From: Microterricola viridarii
Lineage (GTDB): Bacteria; Actinomycetota; Actinomycetes; Actinomycetales; Microbacteriaceae
Assembly (NCBI RefSeq): GCF_900104895.1
Contig: NZ_LT629742.1
Span: forward strand, 496,001-560,000
DNA: 64,000 bases
Direction: 5' to 3'
Below are positions 9,685-16,027 of this stretch, piece after piece; the stretch's first letter is position 1; every line of letters begins with the position of its first letter. Under the pieces are notes generated by a model that saw only the letters and a program-made list of their open reading frames with translations, was not told the DNA's origin and did not search any database. The position numbers and the translations under genes are program-made.

Positions 9685-10655
9685 CTGGAGGCAGAGACCG
9701 ATGCGGGCAGCGGATGCCGGCGCGGCACCCAACAGGCGACCGCGCGCCGGTAGGCGTCGAACTCCGCGCCGAAGCGCGCCGCCAGGTCAGCCTCCTCGAG
9801 CGGGCGCACCAGGTAGTTCCAGACCACGGAGCCGCTGAGCGCGTAGAGAACGACCAGCCAGGAGCCCGCCAGCAGTCCGACGGCGACGCCCTGCGCGATG
9901 CCGGCGACGGCCATGGGGTTGCGCACGAGCCGGTACGGCCCGGCGATCACGAGCCTGCGGGGCATCGCCGACGGCAGCGGCGTTCCCTCGCCCCGGGTGG
10001 ACATGGTGAACGCCGCCCAGAGCCCGAGCGCGCTCGCGGCGGCGAGCAGCACCCCACCGGCGAGCCGCACCATGAGTGGGGCGTCGAGGCCCAGCTGCCA
10101 GCGCCCCTCCACGAAAACGATCGCGGCGGGGATCACCCCGAGGAACAGCCCCCAGAACACGACGATCTGGCCGGCCGTGCGGCCGAGCTGCACCCGCGGT
10201 GCCGCGGGGCGTGCCAGCCGGAAGCCGAGCGGGCCCGCAACCAGGCGCGCGGCCGGAATCCAGCCCGCCGTGACGAGGAAGCCGGCAGCTGCCGTGCCGA
10301 GCAGAGCGGCGAGCATGAGCAGGCCGCCCCAGCCGGCCAGTCCGGTCACCGTGGCGTAGAGCGCCATCCCGGCGGTCACGATCGCCGTCCAGGGCACGAG
10401 CACCCAGAGCGCGGCGCGGATGCCGGCCGCGACGAGGGCGGATGCCGCCACGAACAGCGGCACGTCGAGGGCGGCGATGGCGACGGCATCCAGCCCGCCG
10501 AGGGTCGCCGTGCGCACCGCGTCAGAGCTGAAGACCCCGATCCACCAGAGCGCCCCGGCGGCGGCCTGCGCCGCGAAGTAGGCCCGCCCGAGGCGCGCGC
10601 CCCCGCGGAACCCGGGCGTGAACGGGCTCAACCGGGAGCGGCCGGGGGCTGGCAT
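9681..10655 (-). CDS. ICMT/NnrU-like integral membrane methyltransferase family protein
   Basis: 324 residues with about eight hydrophobic segments. The C-terminal third carries the isoprenylcysteine carboxylmethyltransferase-like (PEMT/ICMT) signature: GPYRLVRNPMAVAG, then RPLEEADLAARFGAEFDAYRRAVACWVPR. The R-x-P and E-E/Y-R residues are those that bind S-adenosylmethionine and substrate in the family. The methyl acceptor is unknown. The N-terminal half is a poorly conserved membrane domain. It stands alone with its own terminator on the left. Confidence 0.75.
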   Translation of the reverse strand: MPAPGRSRLSPFTPGFRGGARLGRAYFAAQAAAGALWWIGVFSSDAVRTATLGGLDAVAIAALDVPLFVAASALVAAGIRAALWVLVPWTAIVTAGMALYATVTGLAGWGGLLMLAALLGTAAAGFLVTAGWIPAARLVAGPLGFRLARPAAPRVQLGRTAGQIVVFWGLFLGVIPAAIVFVEGRWQLGLDAPLMVRLAGGVLLAAASALGLWAAFTMSTRGEGTPLPSAMPRRLVIAGPYRLVRNPMAVAGIAQGVAVGLLAGSWLVVLYALSGSVVWNYLVRPLEEADLAARFGAEFDAYRRAVACWVPRRHPLPASVSASR

Positions 10656-10702
10656 GGGCCCAGCCTAGGGGCGGCCGGGCGCGGGCGTGCGCGCCGACAC
10701 AC

Positions 10703-10750
10703 AGGCGTCCGGACAGGCGGGCGTTCGGGCAGGCAGGCGTCCGGACAGGC
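10703..10750. repeat. three contiguous 16-bp tandem repeats
   Basis: AGGCGTCCGGACAGGC (10703-10718), GGGCGTTCGGGCAGGC (10719-10734) and AGGCGTCCGGACAGGC (10735-10750) follow each other exactly. Copies 1 and 3 are identical and copy 2 differs at three positions. They lie between the methyltransferase start and the hairpin at 10752. Confidence 0.85.
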
Positions 10751-10751
10751 A

Positions 10752-10793
10752 GAGACCCGGGGCGGATGCCATGCGGCATCCGCCCCGGGTCTC
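10752..10793. terminator. 19-bp perfect hairpin after the small basic protein gene
   Basis: The left arm GAGACCCGGGGCGGATGCC (10752-10770) pairs perfectly with GGCATCCGCCCCGGGTCTC (10775-10793) across a 4-nt loop. The stem contains the GGATGCC word on both arms. No T tract follows, but it is suitably placed to end the minus-strand gene at 10819. Confidence 0.7.
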
Positions 10794-10818
10794 GACATGT
10801 GTTGGGGCGGCGCTGGGG

Positions 10819-10947
10819 TCAGTGCCCCTTGCGCTGCTTGAGGAATCCGGTGTCGGCCTTGACCTCGCGCTTTGCTGCGCGCTTGTCCTTCAGCGAGGCC
10901 TGCGGGGCCTTCTTGGCGTTGCTGGCCTTGGGTGACTTGTCTGCCAT
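10819..10947 (-). CDS. small basic protein of unknown function (42 aa)
   Basis: A 42-residue, strongly basic, probably unstructured protein: MADKSPKASNAKKAP, then Lys/Arg/Ala-rich sequence ending FLKQRKGH. The start is fixed by AAGGAGAGA a few nt before the ATG at 10947. Similar short lysine-rich proteins (MxDKSPxxxxxKK) occur widely in actinobacteria, with no known role. The composition suggests nucleic-acid or ribosome association, which is inference. It is divergent from the gene at 11093, with 145 bp of shared upstream DNA. Confidence 0.7.
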   Translation of the reverse strand: MADKSPKASNAKKAPQASLKDKRAAKREVKADTGFLKQRKGH

Positions 10948-11092
10948 GAGACATCTCTCCTTCTTCTGGCTCGATGAGCTTCCGAAGACCATAGCCCATT
11001 CCCTGTACGAAAGCATCTTGTATCTGACCAGCAAAAAAGCCCCCGAAAGTTGCTATGGTAGGCCGTTACGGTTCACGAGAGAGGAGTACGTT

Positions 11093-11452
11093 GTGGACGC
11101 ATTTTTGAAACGAGTGGAGTCGCTCACCAGTGAGGAGATTGCGCTGATCGCATCAGCACAAGCCGCAGCGCAGCGCACCGCTCGCGGCCAGGCCTACCGG
11201 CAGGGGCGGCAGAACGTCGCCCGCCTCGACGAGGGTGGCGCCGTGGCGGCGCGCATCGAGGAGAGCTTCCTCAATGCCGTGCGCGAATCCGGCTTCACGG
11301 GCGAGAAGGTGCGCGCCCAGTCGGCCGTGCGCTGGGCGGGGTTGGTCGCGGCGTTCCGCGCCGAGCTCAGCGCCGACGAGTGCGAGGCCCTCGAGTCCGC
11401 GTGGCTGTCCGGCCTCGAGCAGGCCGCCAGCGAGCTCGCCGCGGCCGTCTAG
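11093..11452 (+). CDS. hypothetical helical protein (119 aa)
   Basis: I do not recognise this family. The GTG at 11093 has GAGGAG (11081-11086) 6 nt upstream, and TATGGT (11054-11059) may be its -10 box. The protein is soluble and predicted helical, Ala/Glu/Arg-rich, with no cysteine, signal peptide or membrane segment: LTSEEIALIASAQAAAQR, then EESFLNAVRESGF and SAVRWAGLVAAFRAELSADE. It may be a small regulatory or nucleoid-type protein, but nothing in the context supports a function. A hairpin at 11524-11558 may be its terminator. Confidence 0.65.
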   Translation: MDAFLKRVESLTSEEIALIASAQAAAQRTARGQAYRQGRQNVARLDEGGAVAARIEESFLNAVRESGFTGEKVRAQSAVRWAGLVAAFRAELSADECEALESAWLSGLEQAASELAAAV

Positions 11453-11523
11453 CCACGCGGGCCGACAGCACCCCCAGCAGATCCCCGTCGGCGCTATCCG
11501 TCGGAGGCGCAGCAGAGCTATCA

Positions 11524-11558
11524 TCATCGTGCGCGGGCCCAACGCTCGCGCACGATGA
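11524..11558 (+). terminator. 12-bp hairpin, possible terminator
   Basis: TCATCGTGCGCG (11524-11535) pairs with CGCGCACGATGA (11547-11558) across 11 nt. There is no T tract. It lies about 70 nt after the hypothetical gene. Confidence 0.5.
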
Positions 11559-11949
11559 CGCGTTAACGCTCCGCCCGCACGGTCGGTGCGCGAAGCCGCT
11601 GTCGCCGACCCGAAAGGCACGCAGGCTATGGAGCCCGAACTCCAGAAGTCAGTACGCGCGTTGACGGCGCGTGCCCGCCGCCCGCAGCCCTGCGTCGCGC
11701 CGTCCATACCTCGACGACGCCCGCGGCCCGTGGCAGCCCGCCACACGGCCGGGCACCCACTTCGCATGACGCGTGGGTGCATCGCGACTCACCTGGCAAT
11801 GTTCGGGTTGCCTGTGTGAGGGGCATCCCGCGAGGGAATGCCGCGGTGGGGCGGGGGGTAGGGCCTTCGCCCCACCGTCATGCTCGGGGGCGGGTAGCCG
11901 GGTCTGTCCGGGTCTGTCCACACCGGATCGCCGGAGACGGACGGCCGGG
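11559..11949. other. gene-free region with several inverted repeats
   Basis: About 390 bp with no frame that looks like a protein. It contains GCACCCAC/GTGGGTGC (11753-11760 with 11773-11780), an imperfect GGCATCCC/GGGAATGCC hairpin (11821-11841) and GGTGGGGC/GCCCCACC (11845-11852 with 11879-11886). Codon-position bias is not evident by eye. It could be the decayed remains of a gene or a structured untranslated region. Confidence 0.4.
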
Positions 11950-12390
11950 TCAGGCCGGGCCGGCGCCGCGCAGCTTGTCGCAGAGGGCGGTGAGCTGGCG
12001 GAGCTCGTCGTCATCGAGCGCGCCGCCGACACGGCGGGTGATCGAGTCCATGTGCGAGACGGCCACCCGGCGAAACAGCTCGTAGCCAGCATCCGTCAGC
12101 ACGATCACGGTGCCGCGCCCGTCGTGGGGGTCGTGCTCCTTCTCGAGCAGCCCGCGGGCGCTCATCCGGTCGACCAGGCGGCTCACGCTCGGCTGGGTGA
12201 GCAGCATCTGGCGGTTCAGCTCGCGCAGCCGCAGCCGCCTCTCGGGGTGCAGCGAGAGCGTGAACATCACGTCGTACTCGTTCAGCGAGATCTCGCGCGA
12301 GGGGAACTCGGCCGCGAGTGTGCGCATGACGGTGACCTGCGCACGGAACAGCGACTCCCATGCGGCGACTGCTTCGGCCCTGTGGCTCAT
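11950..12390 (-). CDS. MarR-family transcriptional regulator
   Basis: A 146-residue winged-helix MarR protein. The [45 protein letters not shown] region shows the helix-turn-helix, followed by the wing (DPHDGRGTVIVLTDAGYELFRR) with the conserved D-x-R/G-x-x-x-x-L-T. The start is fixed by GGGGAGG 6 nt before the ATG at 12390, and TATCCT (12413-12408, minus) is a plausible -10 box. No transporter or enzyme gene is adjacent, so the target is unknown. Confidence 0.85.
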   Translation of the reverse strand: MSHRAEAVAAWESLFRAQVTVMRTLAAEFPSREISLNEYDVMFTLSLHPERRLRLRELNRQMLLTQPSVSRLVDRMSARGLLEKEHDPHDGRGTVIVLTDAGYELFRRVAVSHMDSITRRVGGALDDDELRQLTALCDKLRGAGPA

Positions 12391-12469
12391 TTCGCCTCCC
12401 CTGAATAAGGATAGGCAGTCGGGGCGATCGGCACACAACTGGGCTTCCGGGAGCGGCAGTTAACGGACT

Positions 12470-12569
12470 GAGGGCCGGTCGTTGAGGCTAACGACCGGCC
12501 CTCTCCCTTTGCACCAAGAGTGTCCTGCAATCACATTCTGCGCCAGCTGCCACAGCAAACAACTGGCGC
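12470..12569 (-). ncRNA. candidate small RNA between the MarR and XRE-cupin genes
   Basis: The minus-strand -10 box TATATT (12581-12576) would start RNA near 12569. There the sequence opens with a hairpin, GCGCCAG (12569-12563) pairing with CTGGCGC (12546-12540). About 40 nt later comes a perfect 14-bp hairpin, GAGGGCCGGTCGTT/AACGACCGGCCCTC (12503-12470), that could end a roughly 100-nt transcript. No start codon with a ribosome site is found. The 3' hairpin lacks a U tract, and the -35 (TAGCTT, 17-nt spacing) is weak, so this is a prediction only. Confidence 0.3.
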
Positions 12570-12575
12570 TCTTTG

Positions 12576-12620
12576 AATATATAACGAAGCGGTAACGAAA
12601 GCTAGTTATCGGATCGTTAT
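12576..12620 (-). promoter_or_regulatory. A+T-rich promoter patch with three TAACGA half-sites
   Basis: TAACGA occurs at 12582-12587 and 12593-12598 in direct orientation, 11 bp (one helical turn) apart, and inverted as TCGTTA at 12614-12619. The patch is far richer in A+T than its surroundings and overlaps the minus-strand TATATT box. It looks like a cluster of regulator-binding sites over a promoter. Confidence 0.4.
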
Positions 12621-12691
12621 TTTCTCTGAGAGTTTCCTCTGTGCTGGTTCGGTGCCTGCTGCGCGGCGCATGACAGCCCACTCGGAGGGCG

Positions 12692-13285
12692 CTACTGCGC
12701 CGGGTTGGCGGTGCTGCGCGCGCGGAGGTGGAGGCGCTCGCCCTGCTTTCCGAACATGCTGAGGATCTCGACGGCGCCGGCGCCGGTCGACCCGAACCAG
12801 TGCGGATTCCGCGTGTCGAACTCGGCGGCCTCGCCAGCGCCGAGCACGATGTCGTGCTCGCCGAGCACGAGCCGGAGGCGCCCGGAGAGCACGTACAGCC
12901 ACTCGTGCCCGGTGTGCGTCTTGAGGTCGACCGTCTGTTCTGACGCCGGGATGACGACCTTGTACGCCTGCGGCTCGCCCGGGTGCGCCGAGAGCGGCGT
13001 GAGGATGCGGCCGTCGGCGCGCGTCGTCGCCCGTTGCACCCGGGGGTCCTCGATGCGCGGGGCCGTGACGATCCGATCGAGGGGAACGCCCAGCGCTGCG
13101 GCGATCGGCAGCAGCAGCTCGAGGCTCGGCTTGCGCTGGCCGGATTCCAGCCGGGAGAGCGTGCTCTTGGAGATGCCGGTCGCAACCGACAGCTCGTCCA
13201 GGGTGAGATCCCCCTGCTGGCGGATGCGGCGGAGCCGTGGGGCGATCTGTTCGAGTTCGGCGGCGACTCTGAGGGTGGCGCTCAT
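12692..13285 (-). CDS. XRE-family regulator with C-terminal cupin domain
   Basis: 197 residues. The N-terminal helix-turn-helix (about 15-70) reads LRRIRQQGDLTLDELSVATG then SKSTLSRLESGQRKPSLELL. The C-terminal cupin_2 domain (about 110-185) has HTGHEWLYVLSGRLRLVLGE and AAEFDTRNPHWFG. Such proteins sense a small ligand through the cupin and often repress a neighbouring enzyme. It is divergent from the thioredoxin-reductase-like gene, and the 21-bp inverted repeat at 13303-13323 between them is the likely operator. Confidence 0.87.
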   Translation of the reverse strand: MSATLRVAAELEQIAPRLRRIRQQGDLTLDELSVATGISKSTLSRLESGQRKPSLELLLPIAAALGVPLDRIVTAPRIEDPRVQRATTRADGRILTPLSAHPGEPQAYKVVIPASEQTVDLKTHTGHEWLYVLSGRLRLVLGEHDIVLGAGEAAEFDTRNPHWFGSTGAGAVEILSMFGKQGERLHLRARSTANPAQ

Positions 13286-13302
13286 CTGCCCATCCAAGCA
13301 GC

Positions 13303-13323
13303 CTGTTGCCATTTCAGCAACAG
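13303..13323. promoter_or_regulatory. 21-bp perfect inverted repeat, probable XRE operator
   Basis: CTGTTGC-CATTTCA-GCAACAG: 7-bp arms with a 7-bp spacer, located 18 nt upstream of the XRE-cupin ATG and 53 nt upstream of the divergent oxidoreductase ATG. It could control both genes. Confidence 0.6.
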
Positions 13324-13375
13324 AAGTCCCCGTTTCGATGCCGGCGGTGCGAGTGTGAGCACGGAGGTGGTGACC

Positions 13376-14308
13376 ATGACGACAACGACCAACCACGATG
13401 TGATCATTCTCGGAGCGGGCGCGGCAGGGCTGAGCGCCGGACTCGTGCTGGCCCGAGCCCAGGCCGACGTGCTGCTGATCGATTCCGGAGCGCCCCGCAA
13501 TGCGGCTGCAGCGGACGTGCACGGCTTCCTCTCGCGGGACGGGATGCCGCCGGCGGAACTGGCCGCGCTGGCCCGGCGCGAGGTCGGTGCGGCGGGCGGT
13601 GTGCTGCGCGCGGGGGAGGTGACGGAGGTCGCGGGGAGTGCAGACCGCGGCTTCGCGGTGACCATGGCCGACGGCTCGGTCGAGCGCGGGCGGGCGCTGC
13701 TCTTCGCCACCGGGTTGAGCGACGAGCTCCCGGAGCTGGAGGGCCTGCGGGAGCGCTGGGGCACACTCGTCCACCACTGCCCCTACTGCCACGGCTACGA
13801 GGTGTGCGGCCAGGCCATCGCGGTGATCGGCGGCCCGGCCCGGGCGATGTCGATCAAGCAGGCCGGACTCCTGCGGCGCTACAGCGAGCGGGTGGCGCTC
13901 ATCAGCAACGGCATCGAGCTGACAGAGCCCGAGCGGCACCGGCTGGAGGCGTTCGGCGTGCACCTGGTCACCGGAATCGCGTCCGGGCTCCGGGGCGAGC
14001 CGGGAGAGCTGGACGCCGTCCTCCTCGAGGATGGGCGCACGATCGCCTGCGACGCCGCCTTCATCGCCCCGCGGCCGCGCCCCCACGATGCGCTGCTGCG
14101 CTCACTCGGCTGCGCCACCGAGCAGGGCTCGGGGCTCGTCGCCGTCGATGCCAGCGGCCAGAGCAGCGTTCCGGGGGTCTGGGCGGCCGGCAATGTGGTC
14201 ACGCCGGGCGCTCAGGTCATCACGGCGGCCGGCGCGGGGAGCGCGTCGGCCATCGCGATCAACGGCTGGCTGCTCGAGAAGGACCTCGACCTCGCATCCG
14301 CCGGCTGA
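13376..14308 (+). CDS. thioredoxin-reductase-like FAD/NAD(P)H disulfide oxidoreductase
   Basis: 310 residues. The FAD-binding Rossmann motif is GAGAAGLSAG near the N-terminus, the redox pair is CPYC (C135, C138) in HHCPYCHGYE, and the second nucleotide-binding motif is VIGGPARAMS. The C-terminal GVWAAGNV motif binds FAD. The family transfers electrons from NADPH to a disulfide partner. The HCPYCHGYE context is typical of a thioredoxin-reductase-like group rather than the main TrxB. The start has GGAGGTGG about 5 nt upstream; a GTG 21 nt earlier is possible. Divergent from, and probably regulated by, the XRE-cupin protein. Confidence 0.85.
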   Translation: MTTTTNHDVIILGAGAAGLSAGLVLARAQADVLLIDSGAPRNAAAADVHGFLSRDGMPPAELAALARREVGAAGGVLRAGEVTEVAGSADRGFAVTMADGSVERGRALLFATGLSDELPELEGLRERWGTLVHHCPYCHGYEVCGQAIAVIGGPARAMSIKQAGLLRRYSERVALISNGIELTEPERHRLEAFGVHLVTGIASGLRGEPGELDAVLLEDGRTIACDAAFIAPRPRPHDALLRSLGCATEQGSGLVAVDASGQSSVPGVWAAGNVVTPGAQVITAAGAGSASAIAINGWLLEKDLDLASAG

Positions 14309-14350
14309 CCAGCCCGCCCCGCTCCGAATCACCCACGAAAGGCAGACAGC

Positions 14351-14668
14351 ATGTCAGAGAACGTCCCCCAGCCAACCGAAACCCAGCCAACCGAAATCCG
14401 GCCGACCGGAACCCAGCAGGCCGGAACCCAGCCCCCGCGCCCGCCGTCGGTTCACGCGCGGGCGCTGATCACGTGGCTGGCGATCTTCCCGCTCGTCACC
14501 CTGGGCTTCTACGTTCTGGAGCCGTTCGCGGGAGGGTGGAACCCCGTCCTCCGCGCGTTCGTCCTCTCGATCGTCGTCGTGCCGCTCGCCGCGTACCTGG
14601 TCGTGCCGCAGCTCCTGCGCGGGTACCTGTCCCTCCGCGGGCGTTGGGCCGGCGGCCCTCGGCTCTAG
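14351..14668 (+). CDS. small two-helix membrane protein with pentapeptide-repeat N-terminus
   Basis: 105 residues. The first 30 form about four copies of a five-residue repeat (QPTET, QPTEI, RPTGT, QQAGT) and are probably disordered. Two hydrophobic helices follow (ALITWLAIFPLVTLGFYVL and VLRAFVLSIVVVPLAAYLVV), then a basic tail. The TWLAIFPLV/P-LAAYLVVPQLLR pattern resembles the membrane tail of some antibiotic-biosynthesis-monooxygenase-like proteins, here without the enzymatic part. GAAAGG lies 8 nt before the ATG. It follows the oxidoreductase by 42 nt and may be co-transcribed. Its stop overlaps the convergent regulator's stop. Confidence 0.65.
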   Translation: MSENVPQPTETQPTEIRPTGTQQAGTQPPRPPSVHARALITWLAIFPLVTLGFYVLEPFAGGWNPVLRAFVLSIVVVPLAAYLVVPQLLRGYLSLRGRWAGGPRL

Positions 14669-15378
14669 AAGAAGTCGGGGCTGGGCGTGGAGGCCTGGCG
14701 GATCGAGACGTCGGCGTGACGGTCGAAGCGGTAGCCGATGCCGCGCACGGTGCGCACGATGTCCTCGTAGCCGCCGAGCTTGGAGCGCAGGCGGCGCACG
14801 TGCACGTCGATGGTGCGCTCGTTGGGCGCCTCGTCCTCGTCAGCGTTCCAGAGCGACCCGATGAGCTCGGCGCGGTCGATGGTGCGTCCCTCGCGCAACA
14901 CGAGGTACTGCAGCAGCTCGAACTCCTTATAGGTGAGGGCGGCGGCGTCGCCGTCGAGCAGCACGCGCTTGCGGCTGATGTCGACGATCACGCCGGCCGG
15001 GTGGCGGTCGGCGGCGTCCGTGTCCTCCTGCTGGCGGTGCTTGGCCAGCGCAGCCGGGTCCTGCAGTGCGAGGCGCACGACGTCGACGTCGCGGCCGCCG
15101 GAGCCCTGCGGGGCCAGCGCGACGGCGGCGTAGGTCTGGGCGCTCGGGGCGAGTTCGCCGGCGAGCTCCTTGAGTGCCTCGACCAGGCGGTGCAGGCTGG
15201 TGCCCTCCGCGGCGGCCTTGGCCTCGTCGAGCCCGACGTAGAGCACGAAGCCGCGGGCCTCTGTGCCCTCGGGGACGGCGCGGATGCGCGGGGCCGGGGC
15301 GGCGACGGGTGCCGGGGCGAGCGAGAGCTCAGCGCGGGCGGAGGTGAGGGGAGCGGGGGAGAGCTGTGCGATCGACAT
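14665..15378 (-). CDS. OmpR/PhoB-type winged-helix regulator without a receiver domain
   Basis: 237 residues. The C-terminal 95 residues are a clear Trans_reg_C domain (LLDGDAAALTYKEFELLQYLVLREGRTIDRAELIGSLWN, then RTIDVHVRRLRSKLGG and IRTVRGIGYRF). The N-terminal half does not contain a phospho-acceptor aspartate signature or the usual receiver strands. It is an Ala/Pro-rich segment plus a domain (about 40-110) I do not recognise. The start is fixed by AGAAGGA 7 nt before the ATG at 15378. No histidine kinase is nearby, so it probably responds to something other than phosphorylation. Confidence 0.8.
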   Translation of the reverse strand: MSIAQLSPAPLTSARAELSLAPAPVAAPAPRIRAVPEGTEARGFVLYVGLDEAKAAAEGTSLHRLVEALKELAGELAPSAQTYAAVALAPQGSGGRDVDVVRLALQDPAALAKHRQQEDTDAADRHPAGVIVDISRKRVLLDGDAAALTYKEFELLQYLVLREGRTIDRAELIGSLWNADEDEAPNERTIDVHVRRLRSKLGGYEDIVRTVRGIGYRFDRHADVSIRQASTPSPDFF

Positions 15379-15626
15379 GGGGTGTCCTTCTGATGATGTG
15401 AGACGCGTGGAACCCCGCGCAGACGCGCTCACCGCGGCCCTGTGGAGGGCCCAGCGGGTCGGCGTTCATTGGCGACCTGAGGGTTCGAGAACGAAGCAGC
15501 GAAGCTGCGGGTGAGGCGGCGTTCAGAGGCCGTCACCGGTACGAAGCGCTCCGTGTGCGGGGCTTCGGGAGTTCGACCGATCGGGGGCGTGGCCCGGTCA
15601 GAGCGTTCTCGACTGTGGTTCGCGGG
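15379..15626 (-). other. leader region of the winged-helix regulator gene
   Basis: About 250 bp between the predicted 33-residue leaderless ORF and the regulator start. It contains scattered GAACGAAGC words but no further ORF of note. It could be a long spacer in a shared transcript. I see no known riboswitch. Confidence 0.35.
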
Positions 15627-15728
15627 TCAGCGGCACATTCGACAGAACGAAGCGTTACCACCGGGCATCATCATCCCGGTAGTCCTCTGTGCCTCGAAGG
15701 AGGTCAGGGGGTGAGCGTTCGTTGTCAT
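15627..15728 (-). CDS. predicted leaderless 33-residue ORF, unknown function
   Basis: The ATG at 15728 is 6 nt after TTAACT (15740-15735), which is 17 nt after a perfect TTGACA (15763-15758). This is the best promoter in the window and has exactly the spacing of a leaderless gene. The peptide begins MTTNAHPLTSFEAQRTTG, continues with three methionines, and ends with the dicysteine motif SFCRMCR. The mRNA can fold: GGCACA pairs with TGTGCC around an inner ACCGGG/CCCGGT stem (15660-15680). It could be a leader peptide controlling the regulator gene about 250 nt downstream, or a small metal-binding protein. Confidence 0.45.
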   Translation of the reverse strand: MTTNAHPLTSFEAQRTTGMMMPGGNASFCRMCR

Positions 15729-15734
15729 GGCTGT

Positions 15735-15763
15735 AGTTAAGCGAGTGTTACGCCGGGTGTCAA
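15735..15763 (-). promoter_or_regulatory. consensus promoter TTGACA-N17-TTAACT
   Basis: Minus strand: the -35 box TTGACA (15763-15758) and -10 box TTAACT (15740-15735) are separated by 17 nt. Transcription would start at or next to the ATG of the 33-residue ORF and proceed toward the winged-helix regulator. Confidence 0.6.
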
Positions 15764-15949
15764 TTCAGTGACCGAAAATGACGCGCTATGGCACGCATGG
15801 TGTGCGGTGCGCACGGGGCGAGGCGGCATGATCCATGACAACGAGGGCATCTGCGAAAGAATCGACGATGAAACACGAATTCATCGGATTTTCGTGACCA
15901 GTATCACGTTCGGCGCGTTGCAAGGCGAAGAAGCTGCATTGCGACGGAA
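15764..15949. other. intergenic stretch with no recognised gene
   Basis: Between the promoter at 15763 and the upp terminator. It is moderately A+T-rich, with short frames on both strands but no ribosome site, conserved motif or promoter that I can support. Confidence 0.4.
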
Positions 15950-15993
15950 ACGCCGCCGCCCGGCCTGGCGGTGCGCAGGCTGGGCGGCGGCGT
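15950..15993 (-). terminator. terminator of upp
   Basis: An 18-bp stem with one wobble: ACGCCGCCGCCCGGCCTG (15950-15967) and CAGGCTGGGCGGCGGCGT (15976-15993), with an 8-nt loop. On the minus strand it is followed by TTTCC. Confidence 0.7.
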
Positions 15994-15995
15994 GA

Positions 15996-16015
15996 ACGGA
16001 TGCCGCGGCATCCGT
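15996..16015. repeat. 20-bp perfect palindrome built of two GGATGCC words
   Basis: ACGGATGCCGCGGCATCCGT reads the same on both strands. It sits between the upp stop codon and the upp terminator hairpin. Confidence 0.8.
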
Positions 16016-16027
16016 GAGAGGGGGTTC

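Noticed and set aside
11586-11819. Plus-strand 77-codon frame
   Set aside because: Arg/Pro-rich, no start signal, crosses two inverted repeats, and there is no resemblance to known proteins.
15712-15741. Plus-strand mini-ORF GTG-AGC...TAA (peptide with two cysteines) after a GGAGG
   Set aside because: It points away from any plus-strand gene for nearly 1 kb, and the minus-strand promoter over the same bases is far better.
15768-15995. Plus-strand 75-codon frame in the gene-free region
   Set aside because: No promoter, ribosome site or motif. It runs into the upp terminator stem.
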